Positions 35,474-45,177 of a DNA stretch of 64,000 nt are shown here, piece after piece. Within the stretch, counting starts at the first letter, position 1, and each line of letters begins with the position of its first letter. The notes under the pieces were generated by a model, which saw only the letters and a program-made list of their open reading frames with translations, was not told the DNA's origin and did no database searches. The stretch spans positions 43,815 to 107,814 of the forward strand of contig CAZMUM010000013.1 in NCBI GenBank assembly GCA_964569385.1. The letters are read 5' to 3'. The stretch comes from JAADHX01 sp964569385. GTDB taxonomy: Bacteria > Actinomycetota > Acidimicrobiia > Acidimicrobiales > Poriferisodalaceae. A program made the translations under genes and the position numbers.

Positions 35474-37389
35474 TTGTAGCTCCTTTGTGTCAAGGTCACG
35501 TTCTCGAACTCGAGTTCTTCCTTGTGTCGAGTTTGGGTCGAGCCTGGGCCGGTCCATTCCCAAGCGGCGACATGACGGAAGTTGTCGTCGTCGCGTTTGG
35601 CTTCGCCTTCTTCGGTTTGGTGTTCTGTCCTGAAATGACCGCCACAGCTCTCTTCGCGAGCCAGTGCATCGCGGGCCATCAACTCGGCCAGTTCGAAGAA
35701 GTCAGCAACGCGACCAACCTTCTCGAGGCTCGAGTTGAGATTCTCACCCGATCCGGGCACGTTGACGTCGTTTTCGAACTCGTTCTTGAGAGCTGGTATC
35801 TCGCTGATGGCCTTTTCGAGTCCGGCGCTATCGCGTTCCATACCGATGTAGTCCCAGACCAGCTTGCCGAGTTCCCGGTGGTACCAATCGACCGATTTGG
35901 TGCCCTTGTTCGAGAGCCACCGCTTGGATTCATCTTCGATTCCAGCAATGGACTCGGTGAACACCGGGTCGCTAGTCGAGACTGGGTCGGTGCCAAGCTT
36001 GGCGGCCAGTTGGTCGCCAATTGTGTATGGCAACACGAAATAGCCGTCGGCCAAACCTTGCATCAAAGCCGAAGCACCCAGCCGGTTTGCACCGTGGTCG
36101 GAGAAGTTGGCTTCGCCAATGGCGTAACAGCCTGGGATCGAGGTCATGAGGTTGTAGTCGACCCACAATCCACCCATTGTGTAGTGGGTGGCTGGGTAGA
36201 TGCGCATTGGCCTTTCGTAGGGATTTTCACCCGTAATGCGTTCGTACATATCGAACAAGTTGCCGTACTTCTCGGTGATGGTCTCGATGCCGTCACGACC
36301 TATCGCCTCGGTCAGGTCGAGATAGACGCCGTTCTTGAGTGGTCCGACACCGCGGCCTTGGTCGACGACGGTTTTGGCGTTGCGAGAGGCCACGTCGCGC
36401 GGCACCAGGTTGCCGAATGCCGGGTACTTTTCTTCGAGGTAGTAGTACCGTTCGTCTTCGGCAATTTCACCCGCAGTGCGGCTTTCGTCAAGATCGCGGG
36501 GCACCCAGATGCGACCATCGTTTCGCAACGACTCCGACATCAAGGTGAGTTTTGACTGGAATTCGTCCGATGCTGGGATGCACGTTGGGTGAATCTGGGT
36601 GTAACAAGGGTTGGCGAAGTAGGCGCCCTTGCGATGAGCTCGCCAAGCTGCGGTGACGTTGCAGGCCATGGCGTTGGTGGACAGGTAGTACACGTTGCCG
36701 TAACCGCCGGTAGCCAAAACCACCGCGTGCCCAGAATGGGCCTGTACTTCGCCAGTGAGAAGGTCGCGGGTCACAATGCCTGCGGCTTCGCCGTCTTTCA
36801 TGACGAGGTCGAGCATTTCGGTGCGGGTGAACAACTCGACGTTGCCAACAGCTACCTGGCGGGCCAACGCTTGGTAGGCACCTAGTAGCAACTGCTGGCC
36901 CGTTTGGCCTCTGGCGTAGAAGGTTCGACTTACCTGGGCTCCGCCGAACGAACGGTTGTCAAGGAGGCCGCCGTACTCGCGTGCAAACGGCACGCCTTGT
37001 GCCGTTGCTTGATCGATGATGTCGACCGATGCCTCCGCTAGACGGTGCACGTTGGACTCTCGGCTGCGATAGTCGCCGCCCTTCACCGTGTCGTAGAACA
37101 ACCGGTAGATCGAATCGCCGTCGTTTTGGTAGTTCTTGGCGCCGTTGATTCCGCCTTGGGCCGCGATCGAGTGGGCCCGTCTTGGCGAATCGTGGAAGGT
37201 GAAGACCTTCACCTTGTAACCAAGCTCGGACATGGTGGCCGCCGCCGCCGCTCCGGCCAGGCCGGTCCCAACCACGATGACTTCGAACTTACGCTTGTTG
37301 TTGGGGTTGACCAGGTTCATGGAGAACTTATGGTTCGTCCACTTTTCGCCGATGTCGCCGGCTGGAACCTTTGCGTCAGGAACCGTCAT
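35470..37389 (-). CDS. sdhA: Succinate dehydrogenase flavoprotein subunit
   Basis: This 639-residue subunit binds FAD covalently and oxidises succinate. The dinucleotide motif VVGTGLAGAAAAATM is near residue 40. The flavin-linking His lies in RRAHSIAAQGG. The substrate region has YPATHYTMGGLW, and the FAD-binding segment GEANFSDHGANRLGASAL is complete. This sequence type belongs with the five-helix, diheme (type B) enzymes rather than the E. coli type. It overlaps sdhC upstream by 4 bases and sdhB downstream by 4, so the operon is tightly coupled. Confidence 0.96.
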   Translation of the reverse strand: MTVPDAKVPAGDIGEKWTNHKFSMNLVNPNNKRKFEVIVVGTGLAGAAAAATMSELGYKVKVFTFHDSPRRAHSIAAQGGINGAKNYQNDGDSIYRLFYDTVKGGDYRSRESNVHRLAEASVDIIDQATAQGVPFAREYGGLLDNRSFGGAQVSRTFYARGQTGQQLLLGAYQALARQVAVGNVELFTRTEMLDLVMKDGEAAGIVTRDLLTGEVQAHSGHAVVLATGGYGNVYYLSTNAMACNVTAAWRAHRKGAYFANPCYTQIHPTCIPASDEFQSKLTLMSESLRNDGRIWVPRDLDESRTAGEIAEDERYYYLEEKYPAFGNLVPRDVASRNAKTVVDQGRGVGPLKNGVYLDLTEAIGRDGIETITEKYGNLFDMYERITGENPYERPMRIYPATHYTMGGLWVDYNLMTSIPGCYAIGEANFSDHGANRLGASALMQGLADGYFVLPYTIGDQLAAKLGTDPVSTSDPVFTESIAGIEDESKRWLSNKGTKSVDWYHRELGKLVWDYIGMERDSAGLEKAISEIPALKNEFENDVNVPGSGENLNSSLEKVGRVADFFELAELMARDALAREESCGGHFRTEHQTEEGEAKRDDDNFRHVAAWEWTGPGSTQTRHKEELEFENVTLTQRSYK

Positions 37390-38249
37390 CGGCCGACCTC
37401 CACTATTGCATCGGAGCTGGCGAGGTTGCCGCCAGCTGGGTCGGCAACTTCGAGACTGGAGTACTGCGCCTCAACGTTGTCGGAATCGAGGACCCCGAGG
37501 TTGACCATTAGAGGGAAGCTGAGGTTCCCGACAAGCACCACACCAGCAACGCTCATCGCGAGAGGTCGCCGAACCGAGTTGATACGAGGACTGTTGATGC
37601 CAAGGCTCTGGAACATCGACCAGATGCCGTGGTACAGGTGAATCGCCAGAGCCGTGTTGGCCACCACGTAGATGGCGGCAATCCACCAGGTGGACAGGCT
37701 GTTGGAGAGGTTGCCGTAAGGGTTGCCGCGTTGCCAGTCGGAGTCAACCCAACCCCAAGTGAGATCGGCCAGGTGGAAGAACACGTAGAGCAAGATGATG
37801 GGACCGGTCCAGCGCATGGTGCGGCTGGCGAAGTCGGCGGCGATGAAACTCTGCTTGGCTTCGTATTTCTTCTGGCCGGTCATGTAGTCGGCTTTGTCGC
37901 TTGCCTTACGGCTCATTTCCTTGAGCGTGTATGCGCTATGGATATGTAGGGCAAAAGCCGCGATCAGGCCCATACGCATTATCCAAAGAAGGTGAGTTCG
38001 GGGTACGAGGTGACCGCCGAGGTCGCGTAGGGCTTCGCCATACTCGTTGATGCTCGCTGGCCCCAGGTAGGCCTTGAAGTTGCCGAGCATATGGAACACA
38101 ACAAACCCGACAAGCATGAGGCCTGTGGCCGCCATAACCCATTTGCGGCCTATTGCCGATCGATAGAACTGAATGGGCCACGGGAGGGCCCTTCGCGGTG
38201 CTGGCCTGATCGGGGCGGTTTGTGATCTGGCAGTCGAGGTAGCGGCCAT
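37386..38249 (-). CDS. sdhC: Succinate dehydrogenase cytochrome b subunit
   Basis: This 287-residue membrane anchor has five predicted helices (about residues 38-58, 88-108, 148-170, 190-212 and 230-252) and His residues in VFHMLGNF, ALHIHSAY, FFHLADL and IHLYHGIW that can ligate two hemes. This is the cytochrome b558, type B arrangement, in which one subunit replaces SdhC and SdhD. ATG 38249 is preferred to a TTG directly before it. It is the first gene of sdhCAB; the region 38250-38358 toward the GH2 gene should hold the operon promoter, but no box is clear. Confidence 0.95.
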   Translation of the reverse strand: MAATSTARSQTAPIRPAPRRALPWPIQFYRSAIGRKWVMAATGLMLVGFVVFHMLGNFKAYLGPASINEYGEALRDLGGHLVPRTHLLWIMRMGLIAAFALHIHSAYTLKEMSRKASDKADYMTGQKKYEAKQSFIAADFASRTMRWTGPIILLYVFFHLADLTWGWVDSDWQRGNPYGNLSNSLSTWWIAAIYVVANTALAIHLYHGIWSMFQSLGINSPRINSVRRPLAMSVAGVVLVGNLSFPLMVNLGVLDSDNVEAQYSSLEVADPAGGNLASSDAIVEVGR

Positions 38250-38358
38250 CAATGGTGCTTTCGCTGGATGGTGAGACGTGAGGCAATCTGGGCAAATGTC
38301 ACCCCTCGAAGGTACTCGCGTATGAGGTCGTCCCAGAACTTGACTCGAAATTCCTAGT

Positions 38359-40563
38359 TCAGCGGGCAGTGCCGAGTCTGTTGTCGATTCTTGTCGAGTA
38401 AGTGCTGACCGTGTCGATGCCGTCGGCGAGTAGTCGCAGCTCGACTTCGACCCGCTCGTTGGTTATTGGGCTCTTCCAACTGATGTCGCCGATCTTGACC
38501 ACATCATCGGCGGGGATGAGTCCGTCGAAACGCCAGCGCCGTTCGCCCAAACTCGACCTAAGAGTGACATCGAGCCTGGCATCATCTAGGTCCTCGCGCA
38601 GGTCGGACACGACATGCAGACGCTGACGTTGATCTACCCCTGCTGCGGATAGAACAGGGAGGGGGTCGGCGAGTGGAAGCACCGGCGCGCACCCTGATCT
38701 CAACGCCGCGGCCGCTTGCTTTTCGGTGCCGGTGTGATCGATCACAGAACAAGAAATTGCCGGCTGAGCGTCAGCAAAATAGAACTGGCACCAGCCTCCG
38801 TTGGGCCGGTATTTGAGCCGGCGAAGAGTCTCGATCTGACGGGTGATGACGTCGCAGTGATGGTCGCGTGTTGCTTGGGCCCATTGACCAAAGGTCGTGT
38901 ATGAATCAAAGGGCAGGCGGACCTTGGCGATGTCGTAGTGAAGACCGAGGGTGTCGGTTAGGTACTCCCAGTCGATTTCGCTCAGTGGCGCGTGTTCGAG
39001 GTCTGCCATCCCGATGGCGGCCAGGTCCGGCACCGATTGGGCTCCGAACTCGCTGACGAATCGTGTCATTCGAGGTATTCGGGCCGCCAGTGCACCCAAG
39101 CCATCGGCCTCGCCCTGGAACCAGCCGAAGTACAGGTGGCTGTCGGTTCCGTCGAGCTGGGGTGGGTGCGGTAACACGCCACTGTGAGGGATTACCGGGC
39201 GCGACGGATCGGCTGACTGGATGGCCTTCTTGACGGCCCGATCGAGCACGGTGCGGTTCCAAGATGGGAGTTCCTGTCGGAGCACGCCGCGACGAAAGAA
39301 CCGGTTGTGGGGTTCGGCATCATCTCGGTGCCCCGGCCTAGCTGTTTGTGGGGTTGGTTCGTTGTGTCCGCACCAGATGATGATCGAAGGATGATGCGCG
39401 AGCTGGTCGACCATGGCCGTGGCTTGGCGTTCAGCTTCGGATTTTATTCCACGCGCGTACGACCATTGCAGTGGGAAGTCTTGCCACACCAGCAACCCAA
39501 GCCGATCCGCCTCTCGGTAAAGCTCAGGCGGCGCGATATGGCCATGAATTCGAACCAGATCTAGCCCGAAGTCGCGCACCGATTGCAGTGTTTCGGCACA
39601 GTCGTCGGCCGTGACCTCACTGAGATTTGCCTTGACCGGGCCCAGGTTCGTGCCCTTGAGATGGAGACGTTCGCCGTTGACCGACGCGATCCAGTTTCGA
39701 AGTTCGATCGATCTGAAGCCGATGCGACGCTTGCGCGTGTGGCTAACCGACCCGGCCAGTCGCACATCGACCCTGACGTCGTGGAGCGTTGGTTCACCAA
39801 GAGAGTGTGGCCACCATAGGTTCGGTTCGTCGATCGCGATTCGCCACTCGAGCTGGTTTTTGCCCGCAGACAGCACGTGTTCGTCGATGCTGTGTGCGAC
39901 CTCACCTGTGCCCGCAGTGTTCGCGGATGGGTCTATGAAGGTATGAAGATTGACGGTGTGTGTCGCAATGCAGTCGAGCGTGGCGTTGAACTCGACGATC
40001 GCCCGTTCGGCGTCGGCTTCGACTACCGACATTCGGAGGGTGGAGATTCGTACTGGGCCGGTGTCTTCGAGCCATACGTTTCGCCACAACCCCCCTGGGT
40101 TCAGCGACGGGTCAAGGTTGTCCCAGTGCTGAAGGATGCCCGTGATGTTGCGTTTGGCCGTGAGATCGGTTGGTGTGCGGCACACAGCTTCTAGAGCCAG
40201 GACGTGGCTGGTCGATTCGGCGATTTGGTCGGTTATCTCGAACACATGAGGCGCGAAGTAGCCTTCGGTGTCGCCGAGATATGTGCCGTCAAGCCAGATG
40301 TCGCCTTGGTAGCAGAGTCCGTCGAACCCCAGCCATGTTCGGGTTCCCGAGGCCGCGGTGTCTCGGTGGAACTTGTTGCGGTAGAGGACTGCCTCGGCTT
40401 GGGAGAACTCCGGGACATCTCGCCAAAGACCAGGAACTGCGATGGGCGTCCAGCCGGTGTCGTTGTGATGAATGTCTGGGTAGGCGCGCCTGAGGCCTTC
40501 GTCGGGAAGCGCGGCCACCCAGTGATCGGTGAGCTCGACGCGGTTGGCGGTGGCATCGGACAT
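38359..40563 (-). CDS. Glycoside hydrolase family 2 protein, beta-mannosidase-like
   Basis: This 734-residue enzyme has an N-terminal sugar-binding (jelly-roll) domain with WLGFDGLCYQGDIWLDG, an immunoglobulin-like domain and a TIM barrel. The acid/base Glu is in WCGHNEP near residue 401, and the probable nucleophile Glu is in FVSEFGAQS near residue 504. This layout fits GH2 beta-mannosidases better than beta-galactosidases, but substrate is not settled. No signal peptide is visible. ATG 40563 is chosen because the protein proper begins there (MSDATANRV); an upstream frame start 7 codons earlier is possible. It is divergent from the MoxR gene. Confidence 0.87.
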   Translation of the reverse strand: MSDATANRVELTDHWVAALPDEGLRRAYPDIHHNDTGWTPIAVPGLWRDVPEFSQAEAVLYRNKFHRDTAASGTRTWLGFDGLCYQGDIWLDGTYLGDTEGYFAPHVFEITDQIAESTSHVLALEAVCRTPTDLTAKRNITGILQHWDNLDPSLNPGGLWRNVWLEDTGPVRISTLRMSVVEADAERAIVEFNATLDCIATHTVNLHTFIDPSANTAGTGEVAHSIDEHVLSAGKNQLEWRIAIDEPNLWWPHSLGEPTLHDVRVDVRLAGSVSHTRKRRIGFRSIELRNWIASVNGERLHLKGTNLGPVKANLSEVTADDCAETLQSVRDFGLDLVRIHGHIAPPELYREADRLGLLVWQDFPLQWSYARGIKSEAERQATAMVDQLAHHPSIIIWCGHNEPTPQTARPGHRDDAEPHNRFFRRGVLRQELPSWNRTVLDRAVKKAIQSADPSRPVIPHSGVLPHPPQLDGTDSHLYFGWFQGEADGLGALAARIPRMTRFVSEFGAQSVPDLAAIGMADLEHAPLSEIDWEYLTDTLGLHYDIAKVRLPFDSYTTFGQWAQATRDHHCDVITRQIETLRRLKYRPNGGWCQFYFADAQPAISCSVIDHTGTEKQAAAALRSGCAPVLPLADPLPVLSAAGVDQRQRLHVVSDLREDLDDARLDVTLRSSLGERRWRFDGLIPADDVVKIGDISWKSPITNERVEVELRLLADGIDTVSTYSTRIDNRLGTAR

Positions 40564-40661
40564 TGTTGCGCGACGGTACGCCACCAGGTTGCCCCTGAAC
40601 AGCGCACCTGATCCGCGGTCTGGGGTAAGGCCGCCACACAGCAGACAGATAGGGTCGCTCC

Positions 40662-42062
40662 ATGAACCGACCTATGACTCTGGGCGAACTTCGTGCGAGC
40701 GGATGGTTGTCGCGCCCCGTCAAAGAAGAGTTGCGTCTCAACGCCGTGGCCAAAGTAGTTGCCGGCGAGGCCCTGTTCGATGGAGTGCTCGGATACGAGA
40801 ACACGGTCTTGCCCCAGCTCGAGAACGCAATTCTCGCCGGGCACGACGTGATCTTCCTCGGCGAGCGTGGCCAGGCCAAGACGCGGATGATTCGCTCTTT
40901 GACGAATCTTCTCGACGAGTGGATGCCCATCGTTGCTGGGTCCGAAATCAACGACGATCCTTACAACCCGGTGTCGCGCTACGCCAAGGACCTGTTGGCC
41001 GACGATGGTGATGAGACCCGGATCGATTGGGTTCACCGCGACGATCGCTTTGGCGAGAAGTTGGCGACTCCTGATACTTCGATCGCCGACCTAATCGGCG
41101 AGGTCGACCCTATCAAGGTGGCCGAGGGCCGTTATCTGTCCGACGAGCTGACGCTTCACTATGGCTTGATTCCTCGAACCAACCGGGGCATATTCGCGAT
41201 TAACGAACTGCCCGACCTGGCCGAGCGAATCCAAGTTGGGCTTCTGAACGTTCTCGAAGAGCGAGACGTGCAGGTTCGTGGTTACAAGGTTCGTCTTCCG
41301 CTCGATGTCATGCTCGTGGCATCGGCCAACCCCGAGGACTACACCAACCGAGGCCGGCTGATAACGCCGCTCAAGGATCGTTTCGGAAGCCAGATCCGCA
41401 CTCATTACCCGCTCGAAGTCGAAACCGAGATGGCCATTGCGCTCCAGGAAGCTCGTTTCCTCGACGCTGAGGGCATAACCGTCACCGTGCCTGAAGTAAT
41501 GACCGAGATCGTCACCACGTTCAGTCATGTGGCGCGTGCTAGCCCGCACGTGAACCAGCGGTCGGGTGTTTCGGTTCGAATGACTGTTTCCAATCTTGAA
41601 GTTCTGGTCGCCAACGCCGCTCGCCGAGCTCTAGCTCAGGGCGAGACCCACGTTGTGCCTCGGGTCAGCGACCTCGATGCCTTGGCCGCCTCGACGTCTG
41701 GCAAAATCGAAATTGAGTCAATGGAAGATGGCCGCGACGGTCAGATAATCGACCATATGCTGCGCCAAGCGGTGCTTGAAGTGTTCAAGAACCGTTTCTC
41801 AACTGAGGAGCTTCGAGGCGTTGTCGACGGATTTGAAGATGGCATGGTGGTGCATGTCGGCGACGATTTACCCGTCGGCGAATACGTTGCATTGCTCGAA
41901 GGCAACCCTGCTCTCCAGGCAGCCATCGAAGGAATCGTCGATGCAGAGGCACCGGCCGTGGCTGCCTGTGCCGTCGAGCTTGTGCTCGAGGGCCTTCACC
42001 TCTCGAAGCGGTTGAACAAGGACTCGCTCGGCAGTCGGTCTATCTACCGCGGCAGGGGCTAG
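40662..42062 (+). CDS. MoxR/Mg-chelatase-like AAA+ ATPase
   Basis: This 466-residue AAA+ protein has Walker A FLGERGQAKTR near residue 66 and Walker B GIFAINELPDL near residue 178. VASANPEDYTNRGRLITPLKDRF gives the sensor 1 and arginine-finger region. Its family is the ChlI/MoxR type that works with a VWA-domain partner as a chaperone or metal-insertion machine. It resembles M. tuberculosis Rv0958, which is adjacent to the VWA gene Rv0959; here the VWA partner lies 3.1 kb downstream. The GNAT gene follows after 5 bases. It is divergent from the GH2 gene. Confidence 0.88.
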   Translation: MNRPMTLGELRASGWLSRPVKEELRLNAVAKVVAGEALFDGVLGYENTVLPQLENAILAGHDVIFLGERGQAKTRMIRSLTNLLDEWMPIVAGSEINDDPYNPVSRYAKDLLADDGDETRIDWVHRDDRFGEKLATPDTSIADLIGEVDPIKVAEGRYLSDELTLHYGLIPRTNRGIFAINELPDLAERIQVGLLNVLEERDVQVRGYKVRLPLDVMLVASANPEDYTNRGRLITPLKDRFGSQIRTHYPLEVETEMAIALQEARFLDAEGITVTVPEVMTEIVTTFSHVARASPHVNQRSGVSVRMTVSNLEVLVANAARRALAQGETHVVPRVSDLDALAASTSGKIEIESMEDGRDGQIIDHMLRQAVLEVFKNRFSTEELRGVVDGFEDGMVVHVGDDLPVGEYVALLEGNPALQAAIEGIVDAEAPAVAACAVELVLEGLHLSKRLNKDSLGSRSIYRGRG

Positions 42063-42067
42063 TCGCG

Positions 42068-42649
42068 ATGACGGCGCGCCTGGTCCGCCCCGACGAGCAC
42101 GATGCGGCAACTGCGGTGATCGCGTCGGCGTTCGCTCAGGACCCGGCTTTCGTATGGATATTCGACGACGACGCTACCCGGCCGGATCTAGTGAGTTACT
42201 TCATGATGTTGGCGGTCAAGTCGAGCGCCGGTTCCGGACAGTGCTACGTGACTCCGGAGCTTGGTGCCGCCGCACTCTGGGCCGCGCCTGGACGCGACTT
42301 CTTAGACGGATCATCGGGGCAACAGATAGCGGCGCTGATCTTTGGGGCCCAGCCCGTGCGAGCCGCTGAGATCGGCGAATTCTTCGGCGAAGTTCACAAC
42401 TGCCGTCCAGCAGAACCGCATTGGTATCTGAGTATCATTGGAGCGGCGGAGCCCGGGTCAGGTGCGGGAGCCAAGGTGATTGAGCCGGTGCTCCGTACCT
42501 GCGACAGCACCGGCGAGCTTGCGTATCTTGAGTCGTCCAACCCTCGCAACATAGGTTTCTACGAACGTCTCGGTTTCGAGCCAACCGCCGAACTTCGACC
42601 CGATAGCCAAGGCCCGCTGCTAACGATCATGGTTCGCCAACCGAACTAG
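42068..42649 (+). CDS. GNAT-family acetyltransferase
   Basis: This 193-residue protein has TARLVRPDEHDAATAVIASAF at the N-terminus, WYLSIIGAAEPGSGAGAKVI as the acetyl-CoA-binding region (a variant of the RxxGxG loop with few basic residues), and ESSNPRNIGFYERLGF near the end, all GNAT hallmarks. The substrate is unknown. It starts 5 bases after the MoxR gene and is likely in the same transcript, although it has no known link to MoxR function. Confidence 0.87.
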   Translation: MTARLVRPDEHDAATAVIASAFAQDPAFVWIFDDDATRPDLVSYFMMLAVKSSAGSGQCYVTPELGAAALWAAPGRDFLDGSSGQQIAALIFGAQPVRAAEIGEFFGEVHNCRPAEPHWYLSIIGAAEPGSGAGAKVIEPVLRTCDSTGELAYLESSNPRNIGFYERLGFEPTAELRPDSQGPLLTIMVRQPN

Positions 42650-42671
42650 CATGAGTGTCGGTCATGTTGGT

Positions 42672-43190
42672 TTAGCGGGTGGTGATGGCGGTTATGGGGG
42701 CGGTGAGGGCGGTGTTGCCGAGGCTGCCTTGGAAGGGTCCGCCGAAGGCGAATACGCCTCCGTCTTGGGCGATGAGTAGGTAGCCGTCGGCGTAGGGGAC
42801 CATGCCGTTTACTGGTTGGTTTGGTGTGACGTTTAGGCCGGGTAGTGAGCCGATGAATGGGGCGTTGCCGAAGGCGAAGATTCCGCCGTCGCATGCGACT
42901 AGCCAGTAGCCGGTGTTGTTGGCGTCGACTATTCCGACTATTGGGCAGTTGAGGGTTTGGTTTGGGAGTATTTGGGGGATGGATCCGTGGAAGGGTGCGT
43001 TTCCGTAGGTGAAGACTCCGCCGTCGGCGGCGAGTAGTCGGTATCCGTCTCCGGAGGTGGTGATGGATGCGGCGACGATTGGTTGGTTGAGGTTGATGTT
43101 GTTGGCGTCGCCGTAGTGGGGGACGTTTCCGACGGTGATGACGGTTCCGTTTGCCGAGAAGATCCAGTAGCCGCGTCCTTGGGGGTCTAC
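42672..43190 (-). repeat. Repeat segment with extreme codon bias
   Basis: Within the C-terminal repeat domain, the last 173 codons use no codon ending in T and, apart from ATG and TGG, almost none ending in G. The adjacent part of the same gene (43191-43424) and the N-terminal part use ordinary mixed third positions. The switch falls at about 43190. The protein repeat units continue across it. Confidence 0.75.
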
Positions 43191-44946
43191 CGCCACATCA
43201 ACAGGCACATCATTGGGTGCAAGTCCAGCGAGGTCAGGTACCCCTATCGGGGCGTCACCGAATGAATAGACAGTCCAGTCCGAACTCACAACCAGATAAC
43301 CCGCGCCGGCAGGAGTGGTGGAGATTGCAACCGCTGTGGAGTTTGCGCTGAGCCTGACGTTGCCAAGGTCGGTGACGTCACCAAACCCGAACACGCCACC
43401 ATCGGCGCTGAGCAAGAAATAACCGTCATCAGTAGCGGGCGGGGGCGTTGGATCGGGTACTGGTAGTGGACCTGGGTCGGGTNNNNNNNNNNNNNNNNNN
43501 NNNNNNNNNNNNNNNNNNNNNNNNNNNNNNNNNNNNNNNNNNNNNNNNNNNNNNNNNNNNNNNNNNNNNNNNNNNNNNNNNNTCGGGTACTGGTGCCTGC
43601 GGTGCTTCGATGAACGAGTGCCGTCCCGTTACTACCCCGCCTACGGCGTCGCGGTCCTGTCCTAGAAGAAGTCCTCGGTCGATTACTTCAATATCGAACG
43701 TTGCTTCGAACGCTGTTGTTGTTGGATTCCAGTCGAGCGGTATGCCCGTTGCCAGATCGAGGGCAGCCAGTTTCATCCGGGCAACCACATCTCCATCGTT
43801 GATGTTGCCAAACCCGCATGGTTCTGGCTTCGTGTTAAACGTGAAGGCTGCAACGTCGTTGCTGCTGATCGGTCCGAGCGGCTCAAGAAAGCAGAAGTGG
43901 CCACCGACGTAGACGCCAACGTCGGAGAGCCCGACGGAATAGACGGAATCGAAAGCCGCGGTTACCCACAGGTTCTGTTCGAGCTGGCCGGGAGTGTCGG
44001 CTGTCGGGAACGCGATGATCTTGGCGCATTCCTTACCTCCCTTTTCGACCACGAAGAACGAGTTACCGTTGCGGGCGTACTCGGCGTCTCGGATCGCAAG
44101 TCTGCCCTGGCTGCATCGCGGTGTCGCTTCGGAGTACCACTCCGTTTGCCAGGCGGTCAGTAGGTTGGTGGTCAGATCGATCTGGGCGACGCCTGCTCTC
44201 GGCGCGCCGGCGACGCGAGTGCTGGCATGGGCCACTAACAAAAGATCGCCAGATGGGTGGATGTCGACGCTCTTTACAGCGCCGGTTCCGCCGTTACCGA
44301 TAGGTCCGGTTACGTCGTTGCGGAAACTGTCGACAGCGCCGGTCGTGACGTCGACGGCAGCGAGCCTTATTCGTTCGCTGCCGTTGATTTCAGTGAAACT
44401 ACCGCCGACGAAGAGCCTGGTCCCGTCGTCGTCGAGCGTTTGGACCTTGGCATCTGCGTTGGCGATGAAGGTCGGGTCGACCTCGCCCCTGTGGTCGAGT
44501 TTGGCGATCTTGAAGCGAGCAATACCGTCGATACTGGAGAACTTGCCGCCCACGAATAGGCCGCTGCCGTCGTCAGCCGATTCGAGCGCGAGCACCTCGC
44601 CGTTGATGTCGGGATCGAACCACTCGGCTAAAGCGCCGCTATTGATGTCGTAGGCCATCAAGTTCTGCTGATCGACGATGGTGCCGTCCGGAAGCTCGAC
44701 CTGGTTGAATAGCCCAGCCACGACGATGAGGTTGCCGAACTGTACGTTGGCGTTAACTCGACCGTCGAGGATCACTGGCGTATCGGATCTGGGTGTTTGA
44801 GGCACAAGTGAGCCATGGCCGGCCGGAACAGCAGCCGTTGCCGTTGTGGGCATTGAGCTGAACAACATGGTGGCTGCGACCAGCGTCAGACCGAGGACGC
44901 TCGCACCGCGAAGTCGACGGAGAGCTTCAAATGGAACGCTTTTCAT
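42672..44946 (-). CDS. Secreted repeat protein: N-terminal propeller-like domain, Pro-rich linker, C-terminal GYW-DGG-FG repeats (interrupted by gap)
   Basis: This is an exported protein. ATG 44946 begins a signal peptide (MKSVPFEALRRLRG, hydrophobic core, TATAAVP). The N-terminal ~450 residues contain propeller-like blades with repeated LFVGGSF/LFVGGKF and DVTTGAVDSF patterns. The linker is rich in Pro and Asp (PDPGPLPVPDPTPPP). The C-terminal ~250 residues are six repeats of about 45 residues of the type GYWLVACDGGIFAFGNAPF. A 100-N gap (43483-43582) lies in the linker. Both sides are open in compatible frames, so this is probably one gene. It is probably an extracellular binding or adhesion protein, an inference from repeats only. 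Confidence 0.8.
43483..43582. other. Scaffold gap (100 N) in a Pro-rich linker
   Basis: The run is exactly 100 N. Unlike the other two gaps, the flanks do not share 55 bases; they share a 12-base unit (TCGGGTACTGGT at 43452-43463 and at 43583-43594), and the edge sequences overlap by only 6 bases. A short tandem repeat in the linker probably broke the assembly, so some sequence may be missing. Confidence 0.75.
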
Positions 44947-45177
44947 CGGAAACCCCAAAGTGTCGTCAGATTTGCCGCGCCACTCAGAGTGATGAATGTG
45001 ACCTCGCCTGAGCCACTCAAACACAGGTCAGTCGCACGACACAGGCCTGGAGGCTAGAGGGCTGAAGGCTGTTTGGAAAGGCGCGGCCCAATTGCTCGTT
45101 CACCCACTGACCGTGAACGGGTTGGCTGGAGCCGATATGGAAACTACGAACTCGCTGTAGCCAGATAGATTCTTGAC

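Noticed and set aside
35452..36555. 367-residue plus-strand frame opposite sdhA
   Set aside because: Looks protein-like because of codon bias on the other strand, but sdhA is certain and complete there.
42672..43190. G/T-rich plus strand considered as G-quadruplex or tandem DNA repeat
   Set aside because: The composition is explained by the minus-strand codon bias and protein repeats; no regular G-tract spacing.
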